Positions 24,086-34,536 of a DNA stretch of 64,000 bases are shown piece after piece. The notes below the pieces were generated by a model. That model was not told where the DNA came from. It did no database searches and worked only from the letters and a program-made list of their open reading frames with translations. Origin of the DNA: Endozoicomonas numazuensis (GTDB lineage Bacteria > Pseudomonadota > Gammaproteobacteria > Pseudomonadales > Endozoicomonadaceae); assembly GCF_000722635.1 (NCBI RefSeq), contig NZ_JOKH01000008.1, positions 32,063 through 96,062 of the forward strand. The letters run 5' to 3'. Each line of letters opens with the position of its first letter. Position 1 is the first letter of the stretch. The position numbers and the translations under genes were made by a program.

Positions 24086-24630
24086 GGGTTCCTGACTATG
24101 GGTTTCAGAGGGTTTTTGTTATTCGGGGTTTTGTTAAGAGGCGTGTGACGTGTTCCTCTGAGATGTTCAGATATAAATAGAAGGCTATAGAACACAATGA
24201 AACAGCCTGCGACAGGGATGACGAAGTAAACCACTCCAATGGGGATGTCGAGTCCCGGTGCCATTTGTCCTAGTGCCAACGTTCGCATGGCAAACAATAG
24301 TCCGCCAGACACCATAACCAGCAACGCAAACAGAGCAACCGATGAGTGATAAAGCAGGTCAGCAAAGCGTTTTTTGTTTCCTTTCCATTGCCCACTAAAC
24401 AGATTGATAGCGAGGTGTTTCTTTAAGCCTGTTGTGTAGGCGGCACCCAGCATAGCGACAGCGAGCATCAGGTGACGAGCCAATTCTTCAGTCCATGTAC
24501 TGGGGGTGGTAAAAGGCAGAAATCGACTGATGGCTTGCCAGAGCACTGACAGTACTAATACGACCATGGCAGTAACAGTAAGAAAAGCAAGAAATCGATC
24601 AACAGGACGTTTGATTTTTTCGATATTCAT
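24082..24630 (-). CDS. TRAP transporter small permease (DctQ)
   Basis: A 182-residue protein with four hydrophobic segments, the small membrane subunit of the TRAP carrier. The family pattern FTTPSTWTEELARHLMLAVAMLGAA (about residues 36-60) is clear. The final 25 residues are polar and Asn/Pro-rich. It overlaps dctM and lies 33 nt after dctP. Confidence 0.92.
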   Translation of the reverse strand: MNIEKIKRPVDRFLAFLTVTAMVVLVLSVLWQAISRFLPFTTPSTWTEELARHLMLAVAMLGAAYTTGLKKHLAINLFSGQWKGNKKRFADLLYHSSVALFALLVMVSGGLLFAMRTLALGQMAPGLDIPIGVVYFVIPVAGCFIVFYSLLFISEHLRGTRHTPLNKTPNNKNPLKPIVRNP

Positions 24631-24663
24631 AAATAGCGAACCAGTGGATGTCGAGTGCCATTA

Positions 24664-25734
24664 TTATGGTTGGGTAGAGAACGTAGGTTGATTTGTCAAA
24701 GTGGGTCCGGGTATTGGAATCCCCTGAGCTTCTGACTGAATCTTTGCGAGCAATGTTGCCTGTCTGGGATGGCGGGTAAACTGCTGGTACAGAGGTTGAA
24801 TGGCTTCCCGAAAAGGTTGCTTGTCGACCTTGATAAACGTGACACCGGATTTTTTAGCGGTTTCCCGGGCTGCGTTCAATGTTTCGTTCCAGAGTGTCTT
24901 TTGATAGTTCTCTGAACGTTCTGCGGCTTCCCGAATCATTTTTCTCTGTTCTTCGGTCAGCTTGTTTTTCCAGGTATGGGTCGAAATCATCAGATAGTCT
25001 GGAATGCTGCTGTGCTGATCTTCTGAAAAGAAACGGGCTACTTCATGGTGACGGGTATCGATATAGGAAGGTTCATTGTTCTCTGCCATATCCACCACAC
25101 CCTGCTGCAGAGCTGTATAGGTTTCTCCAAATGGAATAGGGGTTGGCATTCCTCCCATCAGTTTGATCATTTCTATGGTGGTTGGGCTGGGCTGTACACG
25201 AACCTTCATCCCCTTGAGATCCTTGGGGCTGTGAATAGGTTTGCGAGCATAAAAACTTCGAAAGCGGGTCTCATAGGCAGCAATGGCAAACAGGCCTTTG
25301 TCGGTAGGTGATGTCATAATGGCCCTGCCTACAGGGCCATAGACCACTCTGTTGAAATGTTCGGGGCTTTCAAATAAGTAGGGCAGGTTGAAGATAGCGA
25401 AGGTGTTATCGAACAGCTCTAGATCGCTGGCCGATCCTTTGGTCATATCAATGATGCCATGTTGCAGCATTTGCAGTGTATCTACAGCGTCTCCCATCTG
25501 TCCTCCAGGATAGATTCGGATTCTAAGTGTTCCTTGAGACAGGGTATCCAGTTGTTGATCCATATAGATCAGTGCTTTGTGAACCATGTGTTTCTGGTTC
25601 AGGTTATGGGCGAGCTTGAGAGAGACGGTCTTGTCTGACCAGGACAGCGAGGCTGAAGCGCAGAGGGTGAGACTGAATAATACTTTCAGATGCTTAGAGC
25701 CTATCGTACGAATCGAAGAGAGGAGTGTTCTCAA
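24664..25734 (-). CDS. TRAP transporter solute-binding protein (DctP)
   Basis: A 356-residue periplasmic binding protein. A signal peptide (about 1-33, ending near CASASLSWS) precedes the DctP fold. The substrate-carboxylate arginine lies in LKGMKVRVQPSPTT, and GETYTALQQGVVDMAENN is the usual specificity segment. The apparent start is TTG: AGGAG lies 10 nt upstream and no ATG is nearby. It is the first gene of the uptake-catabolism operon. Sugar-acid binding is inferred from the neighbours. Confidence 0.92.
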   Translation of the reverse strand: MRTLLSSIRTIGSKHLKVLFSLTLCASASLSWSDKTVSLKLAHNLNQKHMVHKALIYMDQQLDTLSQGTLRIRIYPGGQMGDAVDTLQMLQHGIIDMTKGSASDLELFDNTFAIFNLPYLFESPEHFNRVVYGPVGRAIMTSPTDKGLFAIAAYETRFRSFYARKPIHSPKDLKGMKVRVQPSPTTIEMIKLMGGMPTPIPFGETYTALQQGVVDMAENNEPSYIDTRHHEVARFFSEDQHSSIPDYLMISTHTWKNKLTEEQRKMIREAAERSENYQKTLWNETLNAARETAKKSGVTFIKVDKQPFREAIQPLYQQFTRHPRQATLLAKIQSEAQGIPIPGPTLTNQPTFSTQP

Positions 25735-25832
25735 TTTATGTTGCTCCTGAATGAGACATCTGGGCTACAGGGCAACACTAAAAGTAGTTAGGAATTGGAG
25801 ATGTGACTGTAATTTTTGTTTTCCACGGACTT

Positions 25833-25863
25833 AAGGGCTGCTGGTGTCATGCCTGCAGCCCTT
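25833..25863 (-). terminator. Hairpin after the YgiW-like gene
   Basis: A 9-bp perfect stem AAGGGCTGC/GCAGCCCTT, 20 nt beyond the stop of the gene to its right. The T tract on the minus strand is poor, so termination may be weak. Confidence 0.55.
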
Positions 25864-25883
25864 CTTTTGGAATGAATGTCTGT

Positions 25884-26240
25884 TCAGATAATGGATATTT
25901 TCTCGACTTCAATTTCTGTGGTTTCGAAAGAGCCGGCTTCCACTTCTCCAGAAATCTTGACCTGAGTCTTTTCATTGATTGAGACATGAGGCAAATCTTC
26001 CGAATCAATTTCTACCTGAATACTGTCTTTGCCATCTGAGAACAGATAGGTTTCCTTGTCGATTTTCTTGGTCAGGTAACCGGTCAGTTCCACCTGCGTG
26101 TCATCAATCGGATTCTTATTGATAGACGCTACATCACTGATCTTAGGTGTACTGCCTGGACCGGTGTATTCAGCAAAAGCATTACCCGTGGTCAGTGCGA
26201 TGGTAGATGCAGCAAGGAAAGCAGTCAGTGTTTTGTTCAT
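25884..26240 (-). CDS. YgiW/YdeI family periplasmic OB-fold protein
   Basis: A 118-residue exported protein with a signal peptide ending NAFA (about residues 1-23). The rest matches the bacterial OB-fold (BOF) family of YgiW and YdeI: VELTGYLTKKIDKETYLFSD, then IQVEIDSEDL and the final EVEKISII strand. E. coli relatives are induced by stress and bind cationic compounds. Transcribed alone. Confidence 0.88.
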   Translation of the reverse strand: MNKTLTAFLAASTIALTTGNAFAEYTGPGSTPKISDVASINKNPIDDTQVELTGYLTKKIDKETYLFSDGKDSIQVEIDSEDLPHVSINEKTQVKISGEVEAGSFETTEIEVEKISII

Positions 26241-26429
26241 GGGTTGTATCTCCGGTTTTCTTTCGCTGTGAGCATGTGTTTAAAAGATGGACATAGAATA
26301 ATCAGAAGCAGATAACCGGAAGATGAGTGAAACATTAAACTTTTTTCATTTAAGCGCTCGTGGTTTTTCGTGCGCTGTGAGCCGTGCTTTGGAGGTATAC
26401 TTGCTCCATTTCCCAATACGGTTATCAGA

Positions 26430-27188
26430 ATGGAAAGAGTGGATCGTCTGCTGGTAGATCAGGACCTTGCTGCTTCACGTACCCAGGCTCAGAAGTATAT
26501 TTCTGAAGGTAAAGTACAAGTGTTGCATTCCGGTAATTGGCAGACTGTAAAGAAGCCCAGCGAGAAGTTTGCCGGGGACGCAGAACTGAAAGTGGCTCTG
26601 GATGAGTCGGACCGGTTCGTTTCCCGTGGTGGACTGAAACTGGCCGGGGCTTTGGAGAGAATCAGGCTTGATATCACGGGCATGACAGTGATTGATGTCG
26701 GTCAGTCGACAGGAGGCTTTACAGACTGTGCCTTGCAGTCAGGGGCAGCAAGAGTAGTTGGTATTGAAGTGGGTCATGATCAACTCGTTGAAAAACTGAG
26801 AAAAGATGAGCGAGTCATCTGTCTGGAAGGTGTCAATGCCAGAGAATTGAGTCCGACGTTGATCGAGAATACAGAAAACAGTGCCGGGTTCGATCTGGCG
26901 GTGATGGATGTTTCTTTTATTTCCCAGACCAAGATTATTCCTTCATTAGCCCCTTTGATTAAAGAGGGTGGCTTTTTGATCAGTCTGGTAAAACCGCAGT
27001 TCGAAGTGGGGAAAGCGGGCTTGAGTAAAGGAGGCATTGTTCGGGATGACAGCCTCTATCCTGAAGTGGAGTCGTCCATTCGAAACTGTCTCGAAAAACA
27101 GGGTCTGAAAACAACAGACTATTTTGACAGTCCAATCAAAGGGGGCGATGGCAATCGGGAGTTTCTGATTATTGCCAGAAAGGCATAA
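26430..27188 (+). CDS. tlyA: TlyA family rRNA 2'-O-methyltransferase
   Basis: A 252-residue protein with an N-terminal S4 RNA-binding domain (about 1-60, RVDRLLVDQDLAASRTQAQK) and an FtsJ-like methyltransferase domain (DVGQSTGGFTDCALQSGA from about residue 92; LAVMDVSFIS about 168). TlyA enzymes methylate cytidines of 16S and/or 23S rRNA. The chosen ATG gives the standard TlyA start MERVDRLLV. A GTG 60 nt upstream is in frame but adds an unconserved segment. It converges with uxaA. Confidence 0.9.
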   Translation: MERVDRLLVDQDLAASRTQAQKYISEGKVQVLHSGNWQTVKKPSEKFAGDAELKVALDESDRFVSRGGLKLAGALERIRLDITGMTVIDVGQSTGGFTDCALQSGAARVVGIEVGHDQLVEKLRKDERVICLEGVNARELSPTLIENTENSAGFDLAVMDVSFISQTKIIPSLAPLIKEGGFLISLVKPQFEVGKAGLSKGGIVRDDSLYPEVESSIRNCLEKQGLKTTDYFDSPIKGGDGNREFLIIARKA

Positions 27189-27192
27189 TCAT

Positions 27193-27251
27193 ACTTAGGA
27201 ATAGTCCGGAAATAATTGCATTATTTGACCAACCCCCGTTCACCCTGAGCC
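27193..27251. repeat. Solo end of the 325-bp MITE-like element
   Basis: This stretch starts ACTTAGGAATAGTCCG and continues to the CACCCTGAGCCT of the palindromic arm. It matches the left end of the element at 53478 with few differences, but the rest is missing. It lies between the convergent tlyA and uxaA stops. Confidence 0.8.
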
Positions 27252-27286
27252 TATTTTTATTCGAGAATTTATTTCGAGACAAATCC

Positions 27287-28783
27287 TTAAAGTGTTACGC
27301 CATGCTTCCAGATGGCCAGCTCTCGAAAGCCCTGTTCTTCGTTTCGGGTTGGCTGGCCACTGACTACCCTGGCCAGCTGGTCTATGAGTTCATCACAGAC
27401 TATTTCCAAAGACTTTTCTTCAGAGATCAGCTGACCGGCATCAAAGTCGATCCAGTGCTTTTTCTTTTTTGCCAGTTCGCTGTTCGTAGCCAGCTTGAAA
27501 GTAGGGACAAAACCACCATAAGGTGTTCCTCTGCCAGTGGTAAAGAGAACCATCTGACAACCTGCAGCAGCCAATGCGCTGGTGGCTATTGCATCATTAC
27601 CAGGTGCATGAAGAAGGTTTAATCCCGTTGTGACTATAGATTCTCCGTACTTAACGACACCTGTCACCGGACTTAAGCCGGACTTCTGAGTGCAGCCGAT
27701 GGATTTCTCTTCAAGGGTACTGATACCGCCCTGTTTGTTACCAGGCGATGGGTTTTCATAGATTGGCTGATTGTGGCTCAGGTAGTATTGCTTGAACTGA
27801 TGGATCATGGCGACAATCTGATGAAAGACGGTTTCATTGACAGCTCTCGCCATCAGTTGCTCTTCCGCTCCAAACATTTCTGGTACTTCAGTTAATACAG
27901 TTGTGCCACCTAGAGTTGTCAGCCTGTCAGAGAGCATGCCCAGAAGAGGGTTGGCAGTGATACCAGAAAGCCCGTCACTGCCACCGCACTCAAGCCCAAA
28001 ACGGATTTCGGACAGTTTGCCGGATACTCTTCGGTCTTTTCGCATATGCTCATAAAGCTCGTGTATAAGCTGCAGACCCTCCTCTATTTCATCTTCGGAT
28101 TCCTGGCTGGATAGAAATCGGATGCGAGTCTGGTTGGCCTGATCAAAAGCTTTCTGAAATTCGCTGATCTGATTGTTTTCGCAGCCCAACCCGATGATTA
28201 AAACGCCGCCTGCATTGGGGTGCTGTGCCATGGTTTGCAGTAGCTTTCGGGTATCTTGGTGATCGTCCCCCAGCTGTGAGCAGCCAAATTGATGTGAAAA
28301 TGCATAAACGCCATCGATATCGTTGCAGGGATGTATAGCCATAAACTGCTCAACCAGAGTTCTGGCAATTCCGTTTACGCATCCTACGGTTGGGATAATC
28401 CATAGCTCGTTTCTTATGCCTGCTGTGCCACTACCACGACGGTATAGTTCTACGGCTCTGTCAGTGTTACCAGCAAATGAACTGTTTGATGCCAGCTTAG
28501 GTGAGTACTGGTAGGATACCTGATCCTTAAGGTGTGTCCTGATATTGTGACAATGCACCCAATCTCCTGCAGTGATGACTTCTGTCGTTTTTCCAATTGT
28601 GCTGCCATATTTGACGACCTGTGCATCTAGCGCAAGATCTCTTAAAGCCACTTTGTGAAAGGCTGGGACATCCTGCTTCAGAGACAGTCTGTCGTTACCT
28701 TCAGTAATGAGAGTGCCTTTTTTAAGAGACTTCAGGCTTATCAGTACATTGTCGTTCGGGTGGATCTTTAACCAGGCTTTCAT
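27287..28783 (-). CDS. uxaA: Altronate dehydratase (UxaA)
   Basis: A 498-residue enzyme (E. coli 495) that dehydrates D-altronate to 2-keto-3-deoxygluconate in the galacturonate branch. The N-terminal SAF-like domain (IHPNDNVLISLKSLKKGT ... VHCHNIRTHL, about 1-90) and the catalytic GLECGGSDGLSGITANP (from about residue 262) are characteristic. The tagaturonate reductase needed to make altronate is not in the window. Its product joins the pathway at kdgK. Confidence 0.94.
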   Translation of the reverse strand: MKAWLKIHPNDNVLISLKSLKKGTLITEGNDRLSLKQDVPAFHKVALRDLALDAQVVKYGSTIGKTTEVITAGDWVHCHNIRTHLKDQVSYQYSPKLASNSSFAGNTDRAVELYRRGSGTAGIRNELWIIPTVGCVNGIARTLVEQFMAIHPCNDIDGVYAFSHQFGCSQLGDDHQDTRKLLQTMAQHPNAGGVLIIGLGCENNQISEFQKAFDQANQTRIRFLSSQESEDEIEEGLQLIHELYEHMRKDRRVSGKLSEIRFGLECGGSDGLSGITANPLLGMLSDRLTTLGGTTVLTEVPEMFGAEEQLMARAVNETVFHQIVAMIHQFKQYYLSHNQPIYENPSPGNKQGGISTLEEKSIGCTQKSGLSPVTGVVKYGESIVTTGLNLLHAPGNDAIATSALAAAGCQMVLFTTGRGTPYGGFVPTFKLATNSELAKKKKHWIDFDAGQLISEEKSLEIVCDELIDQLARVVSGQPTRNEEQGFRELAIWKHGVTL

Positions 28784-29105
28784 TTCAGACTCGTAAATAT
28801 GGGTGGTAACACAGAGAAGATAGTGTGCTCACAATGATCTGTTGGTTTAATCCGCTGAGAAAATCTTTGGCAGCTTTCGGATGGAACTGTCGTTTGTGTG
28901 GTATGAGAAAAGAGAATAAACAGAAAGCCATCTTGCTTAATGGTCTTCAGGAAAGATAAAGGAAACTGAGATAAACCTATACTGAGAATATTAGACATTT
29001 TTCATGGAAGGCGATAAAGCCAGAAAGCATTCGTCGAAAAGTACTATTTCGGGCGATGAAACTACGCTGAAAAAGAAACAATCGACCAAGAAAAAAACTT
29101 CTGCT
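28784..29105. other. Intergenic region upstream of uxaA
   Basis: A 322-nt gap with the presumed uxaA promoter on the minus strand. I find no consensus promoter, UxuR or KdgR palindrome by eye. A short Lys-rich frame on the plus strand (29004-29138) has no ribosome site. Confidence 0.4.
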
Positions 29106-29501
29106 TTAGGGCCCGAGCTTCCAGGTGGTAACCGGTAGTTGGTAGTGGTCAACTACTTGCTGTAAGCGGTCCCAATGCGCCTGATCAGATGACTTTTTTA
29201 AAATTAAGACAATACCTGCCTGTTTTTTCGTCAGCATCGCATAATCAAGAGACTGGCCTATAGCTTCTGGCCATTTATTCGCAAAATCCATTTCAATGGC
29301 ATGGCTATCGGTAACGCAATCAACTCTTCTTCCATCATTTAGTCGTTCTTCAACTTTCCCATTGTTACCTTCGCACCAGACTTTCTGATACCAGAATTCG
29401 GGTTCAGCCGCTTTAGCTGAGCCAAAAAGCAGAGCGAAGGTAAGATACAAGAAAGGTGGAAGTAGCGTGATGGCCATGATCACAATCCTTTGAGTCAACA
29501 C
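29106..29501 (-). CDS. Small exported protein with nuclease-like motif
   Basis: A 131-residue protein with an apparent signal peptide (about 1-32, ending SAKAA). The mature part has C..., R.VDCVTDSHAIEMDFANKWPEAIGQSLDYA and then KKQAGIVLIL. The Asp/Glu-x-Asp...Lys/Gln spacing resembles minimal PD-(D/E)XK folds, but the activity is not established. The GTG start at 29501 has GGGAGG upstream and gives a charged N-region; an ATG at 29477 with AAAGGA is the alternative. I do not recognise a named family. Confidence 0.65.
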   Translation of the reverse strand: MLTQRIVIMAITLLPPFLYLTFALLFGSAKAAEPEFWYQKVWCEGNNGKVEERLNDGRRVDCVTDSHAIEMDFANKWPEAIGQSLDYAMLTKKQAGIVLILKKSSDQAHWDRLQQVVDHYQLPVTTWKLGP

Positions 29502-29537
29502 TTAAACGCTACCTCCCACAGGTATGGGATGCAATGA

Positions 29538-29801
29538 TTACTTGATGCCCCGGGCCTTTAACAAAGCGGCCTTGAAATCGGGCTCTGCATCTTTCTCTAT
29601 GCCAGGAATCATGGCATCGCTCTTTTCGCCTTTCATTTTCAGGTGATAAATCAGGGTGTCATCAGTCAGGGAGCTCAGATCCCCTTTGTGACCCGCTTCT
29701 TCAGCCAGTTTCTGAAGAACTTCAACCAGATTCAGATGGGCATCTTTATTCCATTCAGGTCCAAGAAGCTCAAACAGTTCGTTAATTTTGTGACAGCTCA
29801 T
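29538..29801 (-). CDS. yihD: YihD family protein
   Basis: An 87-residue cytoplasmic protein of the YihD/DUF1040 family. The characteristic core SLTDDTLIYHLKMKG and the C-terminal IPGIEKDAEPDFKAALLKARG are clear. The function is unknown in the family. It lies between glpX and the small exported protein on the same strand. Confidence 0.93.
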   Translation of the reverse strand: MSCHKINELFELLGPEWNKDAHLNLVEVLQKLAEEAGHKGDLSSLTDDTLIYHLKMKGEKSDAMIPGIEKDAEPDFKAALLKARGIK

Positions 29802-29878
29802 AGTGACTACAGCTATTAATGAGGGAGAGGGGGAGCCATCACTCGTGCAGATAATGGCTCAGGAAAAGGCAGGCAATC

Positions 29879-30889
29879 TTAAAGAATGACGCCTTTGATA
29901 TCGTCGTCTTTACGGTCCAGATAATGGATAGACTTGATACGACGGATGGTACGGGACTTGCCCCGAATCACCAGAGTTTCTGTTTCAGCGATATTACCCT
30001 TGCGGGAAATACCTTCCAGCAGGTCGCCTTTGGTGATTCCGGTGGCCGAGAACACTACGTTATCAGAGCTGGCCATGTCATTCAGACGTAACAGAGTGCC
30101 TGGCTCAATACCCATTTCTTTACAGCGACTGCGCTCAATTTCGCCCGCTGCCTTGTTTTCCGGGGAATCGCCCTTGGCTTCATCGCGTGTGAGCAGGCGA
30201 CCCTGCATATCACCTCCCAGAGCACGGATAACCGCTGCTGAAATAACACCTTCAGGCGCGCCGCCAATGCAGTACATCATGTCTACTTCGCTGTCAGGCA
30301 TGCAGGCGAGGATCGATGCCGCTACGTCTCCATCAGGAATCGCGAACACCTTGACGCCCATTCTCTGCATCATTTCTATAGCGCTGTCGTGACGCGGTTT
30401 GGCCAGGGTGATAACCGTCAGGCTTTCAATGGATTTATGCAGAGCCTTGGCAACGTTATGTATGTTTTCTTTCAGGCCTAGATTGAGGTCAATGGCATTT
30501 TTTGCACCAGGACCTGTGACCAGCTTTTCCATATACATATCGGGCGCTTTCAGGAAAGAACCTTTTTCACCTGCAGCCAGCACTGCAACAGCATTATTCT
30601 GACCCATAGCGGTCATACGGGTGCCTTCAATGGGGTCAACCGCTATATCAACGCTCTCTCCCTGACCTTTACCCACTTTTTCTCCGATATAGAGCATAGG
30701 GGCATCATCGATTTCGCCTTCACCAATGACTATCTCGCCGTCCATCTCAACTTTATTGAGCATGGCTCTCATAGCTTCAACAGCTGCGCCATCAGCCGCA
30801 TTCTTATCGCCCCTGCCAAGCCACTTATAGCCAGCCAGAGCTGCCGCTTCAGTCACACGTGAGAATTCAATCGCCAATTCGCGTTTCAT
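29879..30889 (-). CDS. glpX: Class II fructose-1,6-bisphosphatase
   Basis: A 336-residue cytoplasmic enzyme of gluconeogenesis that dephosphorylates fructose 1,6-bisphosphate, same length as E. coli GlpX. Metal and phosphate ligands are in VIGEGEIDDAPMLYIGE (about residues 55-71) and VDPIEGT (about 85-91); CIGGAPEGVISAAVIRALGG is the later signature. It reads away from the str operon, with a 431-nt divergent gap. Confidence 0.97.
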   Translation of the reverse strand: MKRELAIEFSRVTEAAALAGYKWLGRGDKNAADGAAVEAMRAMLNKVEMDGEIVIGEGEIDDAPMLYIGEKVGKGQGESVDIAVDPIEGTRMTAMGQNNAVAVLAAGEKGSFLKAPDMYMEKLVTGPGAKNAIDLNLGLKENIHNVAKALHKSIESLTVITLAKPRHDSAIEMMQRMGVKVFAIPDGDVAASILACMPDSEVDMMYCIGGAPEGVISAAVIRALGGDMQGRLLTRDEAKGDSPENKAAGEIERSRCKEMGIEPGTLLRLNDMASSDNVVFSATGITKGDLLEGISRKGNIAETETLVIRGKSRTIRRIKSIHYLDRKDDDIKGVIL

Positions 30890-31320
30890 GGTAATCCTGA
30901 TGGTGATCTAGGGTATCGCGGGACTTTAGCATAACTCGGCTATCTGGGGTGACATGCAATAATGAAGAAACTTTATAATATGATTACAAACTTTCGAAAA
31001 TTCTTTCAAGCGTCGCTGCAGCCCCTGTAACTTCGTTTATTTTCATAGTAATATGCGATTACTGCTATGAAGAACTGTACAAAAGTCCAGCTTTTCCATC
31101 CTACGATCTCTTCCCTTATACGATTTGTGTTATCCACAGGCTTGACGCCATTTCCTGCATTCCGTAAAATTTCGCGGCTTTATATTGCCCCGAGCTGTAT
31201 TTGCAAGGGCAGGTGGATGCCGGTTTTTACGCCGGCTTTTGCCGTTGAAGCAAAGAATTGTCTGTGCACTCCTCTGACGCAGATGATTCTAATTTACTTA
31301 GAAACGACTGGAGTTCGCCA
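30890..31320 (+). promoter_or_regulatory. str operon leader / glpX upstream region
   Basis: A 431-nt divergent gap without a credible gene. TATAAT at 30974-30979 follows a GTGACA at 30949 by 19 bp, a possible but poorly spaced promoter. A terminator-like hairpin GCCGG/CCGGC plus T4 (31219-31240) lies 80 nt before rpsL and may be an attenuator. No S7-binding site could be recognised. Confidence 0.4.
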
Positions 31321-31695
31321 ATGGCAACAATTAACCAGCTGGTTCGCAAGCCTCGTAAGCGTAAGGTCAAAAAGACCGACGTTCCTGCGCTGCAGGCCTG
31401 CCCACAGCGTCGCGGTGTGTGCACCCGTGTATACACCACTACCCCTAAGAAGCCTAACTCTGCGCTGCGTAAAGTATGTCGTGTGCGTTTGACTAACGGC
31501 TTTGAAGTGACTTCCTACATCGGTGGTGAAGGTCACAACCTGCAAGAACACAGTGTTGTTCTGATCCGTGGCGGTCGTGTAAAAGACTTGCCAGGTGTTC
31601 GTTATCACACCGTTCGCGGTAGCCTGGATACTCAGGGTGTTAACGACCGTAAGCAGGGCCGTTCCAAGTACGGTACCAAGAAGCCTAAGTCCTGA
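31321..31695 (+). CDS. rpsL: 30S ribosomal protein S12
   Basis: A 124-residue decoding-centre protein. The start [12 protein letters not shown] is standard; longer frames upstream are not conserved. The streptomycin-resistance region [17 protein letters not shown] has wild-type lysines, as does the second region [15 protein letters not shown]. First gene of the str operon. Confidence 0.99.
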   Translation: MATINQLVRKPRKRKVKKTDVPALQACPQRRGVCTRVYTTTPKKPNSALRKVCRVRLTNGFEVTSYIGGEGHNLQEHSVVLIRGGRVKDLPGVRYHTVRGSLDTQGVNDRKQGRSKYGTKKPKS

Positions 31696-31785
31696 TCGAC
31701 TCTTTGTCAGGACAGGGTTTCTCAAGCTGGTGGCCTGAGGTCGCCAGAAAAAGCGGGTGTTATTCCCGAAAGAATTCAACAGTAG

Positions 31786-32319
<534 letters not shown>

Positions 32320-32337
32320 GTATCAGAGGATTGAGTC

Positions 32338-34440
32338 GTGGCCCGTAAAACCCCTATTGACCGCTATCGCAATATTGGTATCTGTGCCCATGTTGACGCG
32401 GGTAAGACAACGACTACAGAACGTGTGCTTTTTTACACGGGTCTGAGCCACAAAATTGGTGAAGTTCATGATGGCGCAGCCACCATGGACTGGATGGAGC
32501 AGGAGCAGGAGCGTGGTATTACTATCACCTCTGCGGCTACCACCTGTTTCTGGCGCGGAATGGATGCTCAGTTTGAGGACCATCGTGTCAACATTATCGA
32601 TACGCCTGGGCACGTTGACTTTACTATCGAAGTAGAGCGTTCGTTGCGAGTACTGGATGGAGCTGTTGTAGTTCTGTGTGGTTCTTCTGGCGTACAGCCT
32701 CAGACTGAAACCGTATGGCGTCAGGCTGACAAGTATGAAGTACCTCGTATGGTGTTCGTCAACAAGATGGACCGTACGGGTGCTGACTACCAGATGGTTG
32801 TTGATCAGCTGCGTGAGCGCCTGAACGCGACTGCTGTGCCAATGCAAATGACTATTGGTGCAGAAGACGAGTTCAAGGGTGTTGTTGATCTCGTTAAGAT
32901 GAAAGCGATCATCTGGAACGAAGCTGACCAGGGTATGACCTTCAAGTACGAAGACATTCCTGCTGATATGGCTGATGTTTGTGCAGAAATGCATGAATAT
33001 ATGGTTGAAGCTGCTGCTGAAGCCTCCGAAGAGCTCATGGATAAATACCTTGAAGAGGGTGAGCTGACAGAGGAAGAGATCAAGGTTGGTATTCGTACGC
33101 GTACGCTGGCTAACGAGATCATCCCTGTATTTGGTGGTTCTGCCTTTAAGAACAAGGGTGTTCAGGCTGTTCTGGATGCTGTCATCGAATATATGCCTTC
33201 TCCGAAAGAAGTTAAGGCTATTGAAGGTGTTCTGGACGACGGTAAAGAGACTGTTGAAACCCGTGAAGCTGACGACAAAGCTCCGTTTTCTGCACTGGCG
33301 TTCAAAATCGCTACCGACCCATTTGTAGGCACTCTGACCTTTGTTCGTAGCTACTCCGGTACTCTGAACTCTGGTGATACTGTTTATAACCCTGTTAAGA
33401 GTAAGCGTGAGCGTGTCGGCCGTATGGTTCAGATGCACTCCAATAACCGTGAAGAACTCAAAGAGTGCCTGGCGGGTGACATTGTTGCCTTGATCGGCAT
33501 GAAGGATGTGACCACGGGTGATACTTTGTGTGCCCTGGATAACGTGATTACCCTCGAGCGCATGGAGTTTCCGGAGCCGGTAATCTCTGTTGCTGTTGAG
33601 CCTAAAACCAAGGCTGACCAGGAAAAAATGGGTATCGCTTTGGGTAAGCTGGCTCAGGAAGATCCTTCTTTCCGCGTTCACACCGACGAAGAGAGTGGTC
33701 AGACCATTATCTCCGGTATGGGTGAGCTGCATCTGGATATCCTGGTTGACCGTATGCGTCGCGAGTTCAACGTTGAAGCTAACATCGGTAAGCCTCAGGT
33801 TGCTTATCGTGAGAAGCTGAAAGGTACCGTTGACGCTAACCACAAGTTTGCCAAGCAGTCTGGTGGTCGCGGTCAATATGGTCACGTTGTTATCGAGTTC
33901 TCTCCTGCTGCTGCGGGTGAAGAGGGTCTTGAATTTATCAACGAGATCGTGGGTGGTGCTATTCCTCGTGAATATATCCCGGCTGTACAAAAAGGTCTGG
34001 AAGAGCAGATGCAGAACGGTGTTATCGCCGGTTATCCTCTGCTGGGTCTGAAGGCTCGTTTGTATGATGGTTCATATCACGATGTTGACTCTAATGAAAT
34101 GGCGTTTAAAATCGCTGCTTCTCAGTGTCTGAAGAAATATGCCCCTCAGGCTCAGCCTGTGTTGATGGAGCCTATGATGCAGGTTGAGGTGGTAACACCT
34201 GAAGACTACATGGGTGACGTTATGGGTGACCTGAGTCGTCGTCGTGGCGTTCTTCAGGGTATGGAAGATACCCCTTCCGGCAAAACAATTAATGCTCAGG
34301 TGCCGCTGGGTGAAATGTTCGGCTACGCCACAGATCTGCGTTCAGCAACTCAGGGGCGTGCTACATACTCTATGGAATTCGCAGAGTATGCCGAAGCGCC
34401 CGCCAGCATTGCTGAAGCGGTCATTAAAAACCAGGGTTAA
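32338..34440 (+). CDS. fusA: Elongation factor G
   Basis: A 700-residue translocation GTPase. G motifs: AHVDAGKTT (about 17-25), DTPGHVDF (88-95) and NKMD (142-145). Domains II-V are complete to the C-terminal [16 protein letters not shown]. It starts at GTG 18 nt after rpsG. Confidence 0.99.
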   Translation: MARKTPIDRYRNIGICAHVDAGKTTTTERVLFYTGLSHKIGEVHDGAATMDWMEQEQERGITITSAATTCFWRGMDAQFEDHRVNIIDTPGHVDFTIEVERSLRVLDGAVVVLCGSSGVQPQTETVWRQADKYEVPRMVFVNKMDRTGADYQMVVDQLRERLNATAVPMQMTIGAEDEFKGVVDLVKMKAIIWNEADQGMTFKYEDIPADMADVCAEMHEYMVEAAAEASEELMDKYLEEGELTEEEIKVGIRTRTLANEIIPVFGGSAFKNKGVQAVLDAVIEYMPSPKEVKAIEGVLDDGKETVETREADDKAPFSALAFKIATDPFVGTLTFVRSYSGTLNSGDTVYNPVKSKRERVGRMVQMHSNNREELKECLAGDIVALIGMKDVTTGDTLCALDNVITLERMEFPEPVISVAVEPKTKADQEKMGIALGKLAQEDPSFRVHTDEESGQTIISGMGELHLDILVDRMRREFNVEANIGKPQVAYREKLKGTVDANHKFAKQSGGRGQYGHVVIEFSPAAAGEEGLEFINEIVGGAIPREYIPAVQKGLEEQMQNGVIAGYPLLGLKARLYDGSYHDVDSNEMAFKIAASQCLKKYAPQAQPVLMEPMMQVEVVTPEDYMGDVMGDLSRRRGVLQGMEDTPSGKTINAQVPLGEMFGYATDLRSATQGRATYSMEFAEYAEAPASIAEAVIKNQG

Positions 34441-34536
34441 TATACGCTGACAGTGTTCTAACGGTCTGAAATGGCTGTTAGAATGCTGCGTCGAGTATCA
34501 CTACCCCCGAACCATTGATATCAAAGGTCTAGAGAA

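Noticed and set aside
28780-28998. 72-codon minus-strand frame upstream of uxaA
   Set aside because: Overlaps the uxaA start region, unlike any family I know, and probably promoter DNA.
29004-29138. 44-codon Lys-rich frame on the plus strand
   Set aside because: No ribosome site and it overlaps the exported protein on the other strand.
31067-31492. 141-codon frame upstream of and across rpsL
   Set aside because: It reads through rpsL in another frame; S12 is clearly the gene.
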